From assembly GCA_045130235.1 (NCBI GenBank), contig JBGUPJ010000021.1, positions 1-64,000 of the forward strand: a stretch of 64,000 nucleotides of DNA, in the 5' to 3' direction. The DNA is from UBA1756 sp045130235. GTDB lineage: Bacteria; Bacteroidota; Bacteroidia; Bacteroidales; WCHB1-69. The notes beneath the pieces were generated by a model that saw only the letters and a list, made by a program, of their open reading frames with translations, ran no database searches and had not been told where the DNA came from. Shown here piece by piece: positions 16,405 to 25,562 of this stretch (positions are counted from its first letter, which is position 1; every line of letters begins with the position of its first letter). The translations under genes were made by a program, and so were the position numbers.

Positions 16405-16920
16405 ATGGATAATCAAGAGATAGTTTCAAAAGGAAGAAAGCTTTCCCGTCTGTTGCGGCATAATAAACAAAACATCGATTCTCATGGTTGGCGTGAGGTG
16501 CGCGATTTAATTGAAAATCATGGCTGTACATGGGATGAATTGTGCGAAATCGTCGCCAAGAACGACAAACAGAGGTTTGAATTTTCAGATGACAAATCGC
16601 GGATTCGCGCCCGTCAAGGACATAGCATTAATGTAGATGTGGACCTGGATGAGGCTGTACCACCAGCTGTTTTGTATCATGGAACCGCTAAAAACCTCGT
16701 GGATTCAATTATGAAACAAGGAATTACGAAAAGCGGAAGACTTCACGTACATCTTTCCAAAACCATCGAAGATGCTGTAAAAGTAGGAAAACGTCACGGT
16801 GAACCTATTGTCCTCACTATCAACACTGGCCAAATGATCAAAGACGGGGTTCAGTTCTTTCTTAGCAGAAATGGCATTTGGCTCACAGAGTTTGTGGATG
16901 TGAAGTATATAGATTTGTAA
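16405..16920 (+). CDS. kptA: RNA 2'-phosphotransferase KptA/Tpt1
   Basis: The 171-residue protein keeps all family landmarks: LSRLLRH (Arg18, His19), GW near residue 31, NDKQRFEFSDD, IRARQGHS, PPAVLYHGT, RLHVHLS and SRNGIW. The Arg-His-Arg-Arg set used in NAD+-dependent removal of an RNA 2'-phosphate is therefore present. The eukaryotic homolog completes tRNA splicing; the bacterial role is unsettled and may involve RNA repair or nucleic-acid ADP-ribosylation. No RNA ligase is visible nearby. A degenerate paralog lies 3.6 kb upstream. Confidence 0.88.
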   Translation: MDNQEIVSKGRKLSRLLRHNKQNIDSHGWREVRDLIENHGCTWDELCEIVAKNDKQRFEFSDDKSRIRARQGHSINVDVDLDEAVPPAVLYHGTAKNLVDSIMKQGITKSGRLHVHLSKTIEDAVKVGKRHGEPIVLTINTGQMIKDGVQFFLSRNGIWLTEFVDVKYIDL

Positions 16921-16950
16921 AATTGGCAAATAACTAACCAAAGAAAATTG

Positions 16951-16958
16951 TATCTTTG
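16951..16958 (+). promoter_or_regulatory. Bacteroidetes -7 promoter box (TATCTTTG) before RND gene
   Basis: Exact TAnnTTTG match about 108 bases before the RND pump start, with TTGG about 24 bases upstream as a possible -33 element. The remaining leader contains an inverted repeat. Confidence 0.65.
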
Positions 16959-16989
16959 CAGCGGGAAAATTATGCCCTTTTTCATCCAC

Positions 16990-17037
16990 AATTCACGCGG
17001 GTGATTTTGGTTGTAGAGTATTGATAATGCGTGAATT
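16990..17037 (+). promoter_or_regulatory. Inverted repeat in the RND pump leader
   Basis: AATTCACGC (16990-16998) and GCGTGAATT (17029-17037) form a perfect 9-bp inverted repeat around 30 bases, downstream of the promoter box and 28 bases before the start codon. It could be an operator or a leader hairpin; the role is inferred. Confidence 0.4.
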
Positions 17038-17065
17038 ATATTAAAATAAAGATAAAAGATACAAT

Positions 17066-20000
17066 ATGAGCCTCTACCAGTCTGCTGTAAAAAAGCCTAT
17101 CATGACCGCCCTCGTTTATGTGGCCATCGCCATCCTCGGTGTCTATTCGGTCATGAAACTGCCCATCGACCTCTTCCCCGACATGGGTTCCAACCACATC
17201 ATGGTGTTTACCGTGTATGCCGGCGCCAGCGCCGCCGATATTGAGAACAACGTCACCAAGCCTATCGAAAACGTGCTCAACAGTGTGGAAGACCTGAAGG
17301 AGATGACCTCCCAATCGAAGGAAAACTACTCCATCATCACTCTCGAATATGAGTATGGTATCGACATCGACAAGGCGACCAACGACGTTCGAGACAAGCT
17401 CGACATGATGAACTCGCAGCTGCCCGACGGCTGCAACCTGCCCTTCCTCTTCAAATTCAGCATGGAGGATATCCCCATCCTGATGCTGTCTGTGAAGTCG
17501 GCAGAAAGCACCAACGCCCTCTACAAGATTCTCGATGAGCGTGTGGCACAGCCCATTAGCCGTATCAAAGGCGTGGGTACGGTCTCCATCTCCGGCGCCC
17601 CAAAGCGTGAAATCGCCATCTACTGCGATCCCGACAAGCTCGATGAATACAACCTCACCATCGCCGGCATCGCCCAGAAGGTCGCCGCCGAGAACCGCAA
17701 CCTGCCGTTAGGCTCAATGGACATCGGCACTGAGACCTACTCGATGCGTGTGCAGGGCGAGTTCGACAATGCCGACCAGTTGAAAGACATCGTGGTGGCC
17801 GGCGACGGCACCACCAAAAGTGTCTATCTGCGTGACGTGGCCGAGGTGATCGACACCGTGCAGGAACGCCTGCAGGAAGTGTATAACAACGGCACCCGCG
17901 GCGCTATGATCATCGTGCAGAAACAGTCGGGCGCCAACTCGGTGGAGATCTCCAACAAGGTGATGGACCTGCTGCCCGAACTGCAAAAGACCCTTCCCTC
18001 AGACATCGAAATCGGCATCATCGCCAACACTTCCGAGAGTATTGTCAATACTATCGACAGTTTGAAAAGCACCATCTTCACCATCTTGGTACTGGTGGTC
18101 ATCGTGGTGCTGTTCTTCCTTGGCCGTTGGCGCGCCACCTTCATCGTGGCTATCGTCATCCCGGTGTCGCTCGTGGCCGCCTTCATCTATTTGAGACTGA
18201 CAGGCAATACGCTGAATATCATCTCACTATCATCCTTAAGTATTGCTATCGGTATGGTGGTGGACGACGCCATTGTGGTGTTGGAGAACATCACCACGCA
18301 TATTGAGCGAGGCACCAAGCCTAAGTCGGCGGCTGTGTTCGCCACCAGCGAGGTGTCGTTGTCGGTTATCGCCACCACGCTCGTGCTCCTCGCCGTCTTC
18401 GTGCCGCTGACCTTCCTTGAAGGTCAGGCCGGTATCTTGTTCAAACAGCTGGGCTGGATTGTGGCCATCGTCTGCTCGGTATCCACCCTCGCGGCACTGT
18501 CGCTCACCCCGATGCTCTGCTCCCTCATGTTGAAGAGCAACCCGAGCCGTGGCAAGATTTTCGGCGCCATCTACAAACCCATCGAATGGCTCCTGAACGG
18601 TCTTGACAAGCTGTACAGCCTCTTCCTCGGCTGGTGCGTGTCGCACCGTTTCATCGTCATATTGCTCGCCATCGCTATTTTCGGTGGAAGCCTTACCTTG
18701 CTGAAAGTCATCCCCACCGAGTTCTTCCCCACGCAGGATATGGGCCGTTTGTCGGCTACGGTGAAACTGCCCGTCGGCACCCGCATGGAGAAATCCCGCG
18801 ACTTCGGCCTCCGTTTCGCCGAACACATGAAGAAGGAGTACCCCGAACTGCTGATGTGCAACTTCTCGGTAGGTCAGCCCGACGATGACAACTCCTTCGG
18901 CATCATGTCGGAGACCGGTTCCAACATCGTGAAATTCAACATGCGTTTCAAGAATAAGACCGAACGTGAGCGCTCCATCACAGAGATTGCCGACAATGTG
19001 CGTGCCGACCTCAACGAGTACGAGGAGCTGTACAAGTACAATGTCACGGTGGGCAGTGGCGGTATGGGCGGTCAGAACTCCGTGGATATTGAGCTCTACT
19101 GCTACGATTTTGCCACCTCCGACAAGGTGGCGGCCGAGCTGGCCGACAGGATGCGCAAGGTGAAGGGATGTTCGGAGGTCAACATCAGCCGTACCGAATA
19201 TGTGCCTGAGCTGCACATCAGTTTCGACCGTCAGAAGCTGGCCGAACATGGCCTCAACCTGACCACAGCGGCCACCTACGTGCGCAACACTTTCAACGGC
19301 AACATCGCTTCCTACTACCGTGAAGAGGGAGACGAGTACAACATCCGCGTCCGTAACCTGCAAAGTCATCGTCAGAGCATCGATGATATTGAGAACATCC
19401 TCATCTACCCCCTCACCGGCGGCAGTGGCATCCGCCTCAAGGAGCTCGCCACCATCGAGGAGACCTTCACCCCACCGACCATTGAGCGTAAGAACCGCGA
19501 GCGTATGATCAAGGTGTCGTGTGTGGTCGGCAAGGACGGTGTGCTCAGCGAGGTGGTGGACGGCGCCAAGGAGCAGCTCCAGCAGATGGACATCCCCGCC
19601 GATATGACCTACAACATCGGCGGTTCGTGGGAAGACCAGCAGGAGGCCTTCGCCGACATGAAGACCCTGATGGTGCTCATCGTACTGTTGGTGTATATCG
19701 TGATGGCCTCACAATTCGAGTCGTTCACCTACCCCTTCGTCATCATGTTCTCCATCCCGTTCGCCTTCACGGGCGTGTTCATCGGACTTGCCCTTACCAA
19801 CACCCCGCTGGGTGTGATGGCCCTGGTGGGATTGCTGATGTTGATCGGTATTGTGGTGAAGAACGGTATCGTGCTGATTGACTACACGATCCTCTGCCGC
19901 GAGAGGGGTATGACCATCCGCGACGCTGTGGTGACCGCCGGCAAGTCGCGTCTGCGACCCATTTTGATGACCACCCTCACAACCGTGCTCGGTATGATTC

Positions 20001-20191
20001 CGATGGCAGTGGGCACTGGCGAAGGTGCGGAGATGTGGCGCTCGCTGGGTATGACCGTTGCGTGGGGTCTTTCCGTCTCCACCCTCGTCACCTTGGTTCT
20101 CATCCCCATCCTCTACAGCTGCTTCGCCAGCATCGGCGAGTGGCGTCAGAACCGAAAAGCGAAGAAGGCTAACATCGTTCCATCAAAATAA
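17066..20191 (+). CDS. RND-family efflux pump inner-membrane protein
   Basis: The 1041-residue protein has the full length of HAE-type RND pumps. The N-terminus (AVKKPIMTALVYVAIAILGV) is TM1; TM4 carries IAIGMVVDDAIVVLENI with the paired aspartates of the proton relay, and the second half has LMLIGIVVKNGIVLIDY with the matching lysine. It exports drugs, lipids or other amphiphiles across the outer membrane together with an adaptor and TolC-like channel. Neither partner gene is adjacent here; an RND adaptor gene lies at the right end of the window on the other strand. Downstream genes follow with gaps of a few bases. Confidence 0.92.
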   Translation: MSLYQSAVKKPIMTALVYVAIAILGVYSVMKLPIDLFPDMGSNHIMVFTVYAGASAADIENNVTKPIENVLNSVEDLKEMTSQSKENYSIITLEYEYGIDIDKATNDVRDKLDMMNSQLPDGCNLPFLFKFSMEDIPILMLSVKSAESTNALYKILDERVAQPISRIKGVGTVSISGAPKREIAIYCDPDKLDEYNLTIAGIAQKVAAENRNLPLGSMDIGTETYSMRVQGEFDNADQLKDIVVAGDGTTKSVYLRDVAEVIDTVQERLQEVYNNGTRGAMIIVQKQSGANSVEISNKVMDLLPELQKTLPSDIEIGIIANTSESIVNTIDSLKSTIFTILVLVVIVVLFFLGRWRATFIVAIVIPVSLVAAFIYLRLTGNTLNIISLSSLSIAIGMVVDDAIVVLENITTHIERGTKPKSAAVFATSEVSLSVIATTLVLLAVFVPLTFLEGQAGILFKQLGWIVAIVCSVSTLAALSLTPMLCSLMLKSNPSRGKIFGAIYKPIEWLLNGLDKLYSLFLGWCVSHRFIVILLAIAIFGGSLTLLKVIPTEFFPTQDMGRLSATVKLPVGTRMEKSRDFGLRFAEHMKKEYPELLMCNFSVGQPDDDNSFGIMSETGSNIVKFNMRFKNKTERERSITEIADNVRADLNEYEELYKYNVTVGSGGMGGQNSVDIELYCYDFATSDKVAAELADRMRKVKGCSEVNISRTEYVPELHISFDRQKLAEHGLNLTTAATYVRNTFNGNIASYYREEGDEYNIRVRNLQSHRQSIDDIENILIYPLTGGSGIRLKELATIEETFTPPTIERKNRERMIKVSCVVGKDGVLSEVVDGAKEQLQQMDIPADMTYNIGGSWEDQQEAFADMKTLMVLIVLLVYIVMASQFESFTYPFVIMFSIPFAFTGVFIGLALTNTPLGVMALVGLLMLIGIVVKNGIVLIDYTILCRERGMTIRDAVVTAGKSRLRPILMTTLTTVLGMIPMAVGTGEGAEMWRSLGMTVAWGLSVSTLVTLVLIPILYSCFASIGEWRQNRKAKKANIVPSK

Positions 20192-20198
20192 TTCTAAT

Positions 20199-20987
20199 AT
20201 GACTTTCAATCTGCGTAAACTCATGTTTTGGACATTCCTTTCCATCCTCATCCTTACCCTTGTGGGATGTCGCACCAAAGTCAAGGAAGAGTATTATTCC
20301 ACCGGTGTGCTGAAGTCAAGTGTTGAATACAGGGGAAAGAAGAAAAACGGAGAAGCCCGTGAGTATTATCCCAACGGCGAGCTTCGCGCGGTGGTGCGCT
20401 ACAAGCGCGGCAAGGAGGAGGGACTCGCTGAATATTACAGCCAAGATGGTGTGATTACCATGGATGTTGAGATGAAAGGTGGGAAAAAGAACGGACGGAT
20501 GCGCACCTATTTTCATACGGGTGAAAGGGAGATGGAGTGCTACTATGAGAACGACAAACTCGAAGGCACACAGTCGTATTACGACAAACTCAATAAGAAA
20601 GTGTCGGAGATGCACTACAAGAATGATGTGGCAGAAGGTGCTTACACCGCCTGGTATAGCAAGACGGAAACCATCAACGGACTGAATGCGCTCCGCTGCA
20701 CAGGCTTTTATAAAAACGGCATGATGGATGGCGAGTGGAATTATTATGATGAGAATGAGATGCCGGTGGGCCATGCGGTCTTTCAGCAGGGAACGGGCAA
20801 GATGACAACTTATCACAATGGTGAGGTTGTCAAGGTGACGAATTATGTCAAGAATAAAAAAGAGGGGGATGAAACGGAGTATGATGGTCAAGGGAATGTA
20901 GTGAAGACCATTACTTACCACAACGACCGTATTGTAGCTATCGATGGTGTAGCAATTGACCATTCTGAAGAAACCGCTAATCCATAG
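20199..20987 (+). CDS. Lipoprotein with MORN/YwqK-like repeats
   Basis: From ATG 20199 the protein (262 residues) begins with a signal peptide and lipobox LVGC (LTLVGCRTK). The mature part is a series of ~20-residue repeats of the type YYxxGxLxxxxxYxxGKKxGxxxEYYxNG, seen for example as GEAREYYPNGEL and GRMRTYFHTGE, matching the toxin-antitoxin 'YwqK' / MORN-like family common in Bacteroidetes. A longer in-frame extension overlaps the pump gene and is not credible. The gap to the RND gene is seven bases. Confidence 0.8.
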   Translation: MTFNLRKLMFWTFLSILILTLVGCRTKVKEEYYSTGVLKSSVEYRGKKKNGEAREYYPNGELRAVVRYKRGKEEGLAEYYSQDGVITMDVEMKGGKKNGRMRTYFHTGEREMECYYENDKLEGTQSYYDKLNKKVSEMHYKNDVAEGAYTAWYSKTETINGLNALRCTGFYKNGMMDGEWNYYDENEMPVGHAVFQQGTGKMTTYHNGEVVKVTNYVKNKKEGDETEYDGQGNVVKTITYHNDRIVAIDGVAIDHSEETANP

Positions 20988-20989
20988 TC

Positions 20990-22537
20990 ATGCGCCGCCG
21001 ACTGCTGTATGCTTTCTTTCTTTTTCTGGTTTTATGGATACCTACAGTCCATGGCCAGCAAAAGATTTACTTTCAGGCCGACCTCCTCGAATACGACGAG
21101 GATTTGCGGCCGGGGGTGGAGCAATATACGGGTCATGTCGTCTTCCGGCATGGCGAGACCGTCGGCTACTGTCAGTCGGCCGACAACTATCGCAAAGAGA
21201 ACCGCCTGCACGCTTACGGCAATCCCGTTCGAATACATGTCAACGATTCGGTAACTCTTTATGGGAAAGAGATTATGTATGATGGAAATAGCCGGATCGT
21301 CACCATCTTTTATGATGTGCAGCTGACAGATAAAAGTGCCACCCTGTACACCGACAGTATGACCTATGACTTGGATGCCAAAATGGGTTATTATCTCAAT
21401 GGGGGGCGTGTGGTGAGCGACTCAAATGTGCTTACCAGCAAAAAGGGCTATTATTATACCGACCGCAAGACCGCCTACGTGAGCGGTGATGTGGTATTTG
21501 TCAATGAAACCTACACGGGTACTTGCGACAATGCCGCCTACAACACCTCCACTGAAGTGCTCTATTTCACCTCCCGCACGCATCTCTATTCTACTGAGAA
21601 TGAGGCATGGACCGACGGCGGCTGGTACGATTCCCAAGAGGATATTACGACGCTTATTGGCAATGCCGAACTCCATAATCAAAACCAGCATATATCGGGC
21701 GATAGCCTCTATTTCGACAATAATATCAAGTACGGACAGGGTTGGAATCATGTGCATCTCGTTGATTCGGTGAAAAATTTCATCGTGGACGGCAACTACC
21801 TCGAATATCTCGACTGCCATTATGCGATGAGCACCGATAGCTGTATGCTTACCCTCATTGATGAGTCTGATTCGCTATTTCTACATGCTGATACACTGCG
21901 GGTTCTGTTCGATACCACCCAGAATCCGACCGACATGTTTGCCTTCAACCACGCCAAGTTCTTCCGCCACGATATGCAGGGTGCGTGCGACTCGCTCGTT
22001 TATCATCTTGAGGACTCCACCATCATCATGTTTTACTCGCCTGTGGTATGGTCGGAAGCAAACCAGCTCACTGCCGACACCATCAAGTTCATCATTCTTG
22101 ACTCTGTGAACATTGATGTGCATCTTTGTCGCAGTGCTTTTGTCGCATCGTCACTTTTCCAAGAGACTGAATTTAACCAAATTAGAGGAATTACTATTGT
22201 TGGCAGAATTCATGATCGGCAGTTGCGCAGGGTGGATGTTGCTGGAAACGCCGAATGTCTGTACTACATCCAGGAACAGGACAGCTCCCTTATTGGGATT
22301 AACTCTACCATTACCAGTGAAATGACTATCTTCTTAGAAAACAGTGAGATACAGACCATCCGTTTCTATAATGATCCTGATGGCAAGCTCCATCCCGACA
22401 AGGAACTGACTGCCGATGACCGGCGGCTCAAAGACTTCAAGTGGATGAGTGAGTTCCGTCCTGCCGATGTTAGCGGCATATTTGTGAATCCCGTCATCCG
22501 ACCTGCCACAACCAATAACCTAACTACTGAACCATGA
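20990..22537 (+). CDS. OstA/LptA-like LPS export protein
   Basis: The 515-residue protein has an N-terminal signal peptide (LLYAFFLFLVLWIPTVHG) and a beta-jellyroll OstA-like region: YFQADLLEYDE, YTGHVVFRHG, ADNYRKENRLHAYGNP, and further repeats of 'YDGNSRIVTIFYDVQLTDKSA' type (quoted in part). Such proteins belong to the LptA/LptD N-terminal fold that carries lipopolysaccharide through the periplasm. Full LptD barrels are longer, so this is the stand-alone periplasmic OstA type found in Bacteroidetes. It has a two-base gap to the previous gene and a four-base overlap with aroC. Confidence 0.8.
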   Translation: MRRRLLYAFFLFLVLWIPTVHGQQKIYFQADLLEYDEDLRPGVEQYTGHVVFRHGETVGYCQSADNYRKENRLHAYGNPVRIHVNDSVTLYGKEIMYDGNSRIVTIFYDVQLTDKSATLYTDSMTYDLDAKMGYYLNGGRVVSDSNVLTSKKGYYYTDRKTAYVSGDVVFVNETYTGTCDNAAYNTSTEVLYFTSRTHLYSTENEAWTDGGWYDSQEDITTLIGNAELHNQNQHISGDSLYFDNNIKYGQGWNHVHLVDSVKNFIVDGNYLEYLDCHYAMSTDSCMLTLIDESDSLFLHADTLRVLFDTTQNPTDMFAFNHAKFFRHDMQGACDSLVYHLEDSTIIMFYSPVVWSEANQLTADTIKFIILDSVNIDVHLCRSAFVASSLFQETEFNQIRGITIVGRIHDRQLRRVDVAGNAECLYYIQEQDSSLIGINSTITSEMTIFLENSEIQTIRFYNDPDGKLHPDKELTADDRRLKDFKWMSEFRPADVSGIFVNPVIRPATTNNLTTEP

Positions 22538-23511
22538 ATACCTTTGGAGAGAAATTCAGACTGACAGATTTTGGTGAGACCCACGGCTGTTGCATCGGTG
22601 GGGTGGTGGACGGCTGTCCGGCAGGACTTCCTGTGGAGGTGGATTTTGTGCAGAAAGAACTGGACAGACGGTCGTTGACACTTTATGATGACGGTCAGGA
22701 CAATACCCGTCGCGAACCCGACCATGTGGAGTTCGTGTCTGGGATTTATGAGGGAAAAACGACAGGTGCTCCCATTGCTTTTCTTATTGATAATAAAGAT
22801 GTTAAGATTGTGGAAAAGAATAATTTTGTGCTAAAGCCCTCTCATGCCTCTTATGTGCTGAAGGAGAAATTCGGTCACTATTGCAACGAGCAGGGCGGCC
22901 GTTTTTCTGCCCGCCAGACCGCTTGTCGTGTGGTGGGCGGCGCGATTGCCAAACTTTTTCTACATCAATATCATATTGAAATAAAATCATTTATGGAAGA
23001 AATGGCGAATGTCGGTCACGATGACACTGCCGGTGCGCTTGTGGAGTGCATCATCAGTAACGTGCCCGCCGGACTGGGCGAGCCCACCTACGGAGGACTG
23101 GATGCGCGCCTTGCCGCCGCCATGCTCTCCATCCCAGCCTGCAAAGGATTTGAAATTGGCGAGGGCTTTGCTGCCGCCCGTATGAGTGGTTCGCAATATA
23201 ACGACTTGCAAGACAGGGATTTCACTTTCCGTACCAATCACGATGGCGGCATCCAGTCGGGCATCAGCAACGGACAGGAAATCCGCTTCCGCATTGCTTT
23301 CAAGCCGATCCCCTCTTTGCCCATCGACCAGCCCACTATTGACTTTCAAGGAAATCCAACTATATACAAGGGACATTCGCGCAACGACAAGTCGGTGGTT
23401 CCCAGGGTGTTGCCTGTGGTAGAATCCATGGCGGCACTCGTCATTGCCGATGCGATGCTCCTTCATTTTCCTAACCTAAATTCAGAAAAATGTTCAAAAC
23501 ACCTATTTTAG
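22534..23511 (+). CDS. aroC: Chorismate synthase, divergent short form
   Basis: The 325-residue protein matches chorismate synthase: FGETHGCCIGGVVDGCPAG with the active-site His near residue 17, RREPDHVEFVSGIYEGKTTG, KPSHASYVLKEKFG with the second conserved His, GGRFSARQTACRVVGG and NHDGGIQSGISNGQ. It makes chorismate from EPSP using reduced FMN. Compared with ordinary AroC (~355 residues) the RPGxS signature is replaced by SLTLYDDGQDN, PSHAD reads PSHAS, the GRHDP motif reads RNDK, and a segment of about 30 residues in the middle is absent. It is therefore an unusual variant, possibly still active. It overlaps the downstream gene by 22 bases. Confidence 0.8.
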   Translation: MNTFGEKFRLTDFGETHGCCIGGVVDGCPAGLPVEVDFVQKELDRRSLTLYDDGQDNTRREPDHVEFVSGIYEGKTTGAPIAFLIDNKDVKIVEKNNFVLKPSHASYVLKEKFGHYCNEQGGRFSARQTACRVVGGAIAKLFLHQYHIEIKSFMEEMANVGHDDTAGALVECIISNVPAGLGEPTYGGLDARLAAAMLSIPACKGFEIGEGFAAARMSGSQYNDLQDRDFTFRTNHDGGIQSGISNGQEIRFRIAFKPIPSLPIDQPTIDFQGNPTIYKGHSRNDKSVVPRVLPVVESMAALVIADAMLLHFPNLNSEKCSKHLF

Positions 23512-24386
23512 TTATTGCCTACAACCGTGTGGAATTTGCCCACGACCTTTTCACAGTGCTGCATGCCCTACAGCCCGACAAACTGTATGTGTCGGTTGAC
23601 GGAGCAGCTCCCGATGACCGTGTGGATTATCGTAAAACCCTTGAGGTACAGTGCGTTTTCGCCTGCGAATGGCCTTGCGAATTGCATACCAACTTCAATG
23701 AGAAGCATCTCGGAAAATCGAAGCATGTGGTGAGCGCCATCAACTGGTTCTTCGAGAACGAAAGTGAGGGCATCATCCTTTTCGATGACACTATCCCACA
23801 TCCCGACTTTTTCCCTTACTGCGAGGAACTGTTGGAAAAATTCCGCGACAACTTACAGGTTGGACATATTGGCGGATGTAATATTCTGAAAAAGAAAGCG
23901 GTAGAATCGTCCTACTATTACTCCGCTTATCCCACTGTCTGGGGTTTCGCCACTTGGCGCGATCGTTGGCAAGGTTTTGATGTACACATGAAAGAGATAA
24001 CCGTATCGGACTTCCCCGATATTTTTTCTTCCTATACTGTGAAACGGAAAGTCCCCAAATTTTGGCTGCGCCGTTTCAAGCTGCTTACCCAATATCCCGA
24101 CATCGACATCTGGGAGTACCAGTATTTTATTCATCTTTGGAAGAAACAGTGTTTCAGCATTATACCAAATACCAATCTCATCGAAAATAGGGGATTTTCC
24201 ACTAAAAGCAAACGCAGATTGCGTCGGCTGAACCGTCCCGTTCTTCCTATCCTCCCTCTTAAGCACAATGACGAACTCGTGCAAAACCAGTATGCTGACA
24301 GGTATATTTTTAGAAGATATTTCAGAAAGGATAAGCTGACTTTCCTGCGCCGCTGGATTGAGGAGAACATCCTTATCAACGATTAA
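23490..24386 (+). CDS. Nucleotide-diphospho-sugar transferase-like protein (GT-A)
   Basis: The 298-residue protein begins PILVIAYNRVEFAHDLF and carries LYVSVDGAAPDD, then EGIILFDDTIPHPDFFPYC (GT-A metal-binding DD) and YYYSAYPTVWGFATWRDRW. This order of motifs matches a GT2-like/HlpA family of bacterial sugar transferases linked to cell-surface glycans. The usual 'EDD' reads 'FDD'. The reading frame starts inside the 3' end of aroC. Probable role: glycosylation of a surface polysaccharide; specificity unknown. Confidence 0.7.
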   Translation: MFKTPILVIAYNRVEFAHDLFTVLHALQPDKLYVSVDGAAPDDRVDYRKTLEVQCVFACEWPCELHTNFNEKHLGKSKHVVSAINWFFENESEGIILFDDTIPHPDFFPYCEELLEKFRDNLQVGHIGGCNILKKKAVESSYYYSAYPTVWGFATWRDRWQGFDVHMKEITVSDFPDIFSSYTVKRKVPKFWLRRFKLLTQYPDIDIWEYQYFIHLWKKQCFSIIPNTNLIENRGFSTKSKRRLRRLNRPVLPILPLKHNDELVQNQYADRYIFRRYFRKDKLTFLRRWIEENILIND

Positions 24387-24395
24387 TTTTTTCTT

Positions 24396-24809
24396 ATGAA
24401 TATGATAGAAGAGATGAGGCCTTACGAGCATGTCGTTAAATATTATGAGTGTGACAAGATGGGTATTGTGCATCACTCTAATTATGTGAAGTTTATGGAA
24501 GAGGCACGGGTGGATTGGATGGATCAGCTTGGGTATGGCTTCGACCAGTTGGAGGCGGAAGGAGTGGTTTCGCCCGTAGTGGCTATCAGCTGTAACTATA
24601 AGACTCCAACAACTTTTAAGGATGTGATTTCTATCGAGGTGAAGGTGGCGGAGATGAGTGCCTTGAAGATCAGTTTCGCTTATACGATGAAAGTGAACGG
24701 GAAAGTGGCATGTCTCGCTTCCAGCACCCACTGCTTTATAGAGAATGGACGGCCTGTGGCATTGGAGCAGCGTTTCCCCGAACTCTATAAGATAATTAAG
24801 AAGTTATAG
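24396..24809 (+). CDS. Acyl-CoA thioesterase, YbgC/4HBT hotdog family
   Basis: The 137-residue protein has the 4-hydroxybenzoyl-CoA thioesterase signature YYECDKMGIVHHSNYVKFMEEAR (quoted as motif: DxMGIVHHSNY) with the catalytic Asp near residue 18 and the rest of the hotdog fold (ISCNYKTPTTFKD). It hydrolyses acyl-CoA or acyl-ACP thioesters in the cytoplasm. Alternative ATGs occur two and six codons downstream. It is the last gene of the plus-strand run and overlaps the convergent gene by six bases. Confidence 0.85.
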   Translation: MNMIEEMRPYEHVVKYYECDKMGIVHHSNYVKFMEEARVDWMDQLGYGFDQLEAEGVVSPVVAISCNYKTPTTFKDVISIEVKVAEMSALKISFAYTMKVNGKVACLASSTHCFIENGRPVALEQRFPELYKIIKKL

Positions 24810-25562
24810 CTTTTTTGTGGAAGAGGCTGTTATTTCATCCTTGTCATTTTTGCTGGCCTTCTCCCATTGGTCATAATAATAGTTGATGTCAGTGGTTTCT
24901 AGTTTCTTGCGGAGTTTTTTGCACATGGGATAGAATTGCCAAAGCGATACTAAAGCGGCAATGAGTGCACACAGGATGCACACCAGCAAGTCAATGGAAA
25001 AATCGACAAACTGATGCGTGGCGATTACTCCGCACCATTTTAGTAGTTGTCTCATTCCGCTCATAATGACAGGCCGAAGTGGTGATTTGGTGATAAGAAA
25101 GGTTAGGGATTTGCGAACGACAAATCCTATCCCGGTTTTGAGTTTCATTTTCAAACTGTCGCCATCGCTGAGCATGACCTCGTTTTGCAACCATAGCAGA
25201 AACATCCCATTGGAGGTGTCAATATGGGAATCCTTCCGTAAGTCCATGTGACCATATAGGTACAGGAGTTGCTGCTGGATGACGAATACAAAGAACTGGA
25301 ATTGAGCAAAGTCGAAGATGATGAGTGGCAACGACACCCACAAATTGGTGGGCAGTGTACACAAAAATGTCAGGAATGCTGTGGTAATGCAGCTGGCTGT
25401 GATGAGAAGGCGGCTTCTTCGATATGCAATTTCTTTGTCGCTGCTTCCCTCCTGACAGCCCGTCTGCCGCTGCAAAAATTTGTTTCGGTCAATATTGAGA
25501 AAACGAATCCGAAACATTTTCAGCATCAATCGGTTGTAGTAATCCAGTAATTTCTTTATCAT
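24804..25562 (-). CDS. Membrane protein of unknown function
   Basis: The 252-residue protein has two hydrophobic segments close together at residues ~53-105 (TASCITTAFLTFLCTL and PLIIFDFAQFQFFVFVI) and another pair near 200-225 (LLVCILCALIAALVSLW). The N-terminus is basic and the C-terminus is a charged helix. I do not recognise the family. It converges with the thioesterase gene, with a six-base overlap of the two 3' ends. Confidence 0.6.
   Translation of the reverse strand: MIKKLLDYYNRLMLKMFRIRFLNIDRNKFLQRQTGCQEGSSDKEIAYRRSRLLITASCITTAFLTFLCTLPTNLWVSLPLIIFDFAQFQFFVFVIQQQLLYLYGHMDLRKDSHIDTSNGMFLLWLQNEVMLSDGDSLKMKLKTGIGFVVRKSLTFLITKSPLRPVIMSGMRQLLKWCGVIATHQFVDFSIDLLVCILCALIAALVSLWQFYPMCKKLRKKLETTDINYYYDQWEKASKNDKDEITASSTKKL

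Noticed and set aside
18236..19369. Long open frame (377 codons) on the minus strand opposite the RND pump gene
   Set aside because: It lies wholly opposite a well-conserved gene, is His/Val/Gly-rich without motifs, and arises from the GC-rich codon pattern of the real gene.
23853..24731. 292-codon minus-strand frame across the glycosyltransferase and thioesterase genes
   Set aside because: Covers parts of two clear genes in antisense and has no recognisable domain.
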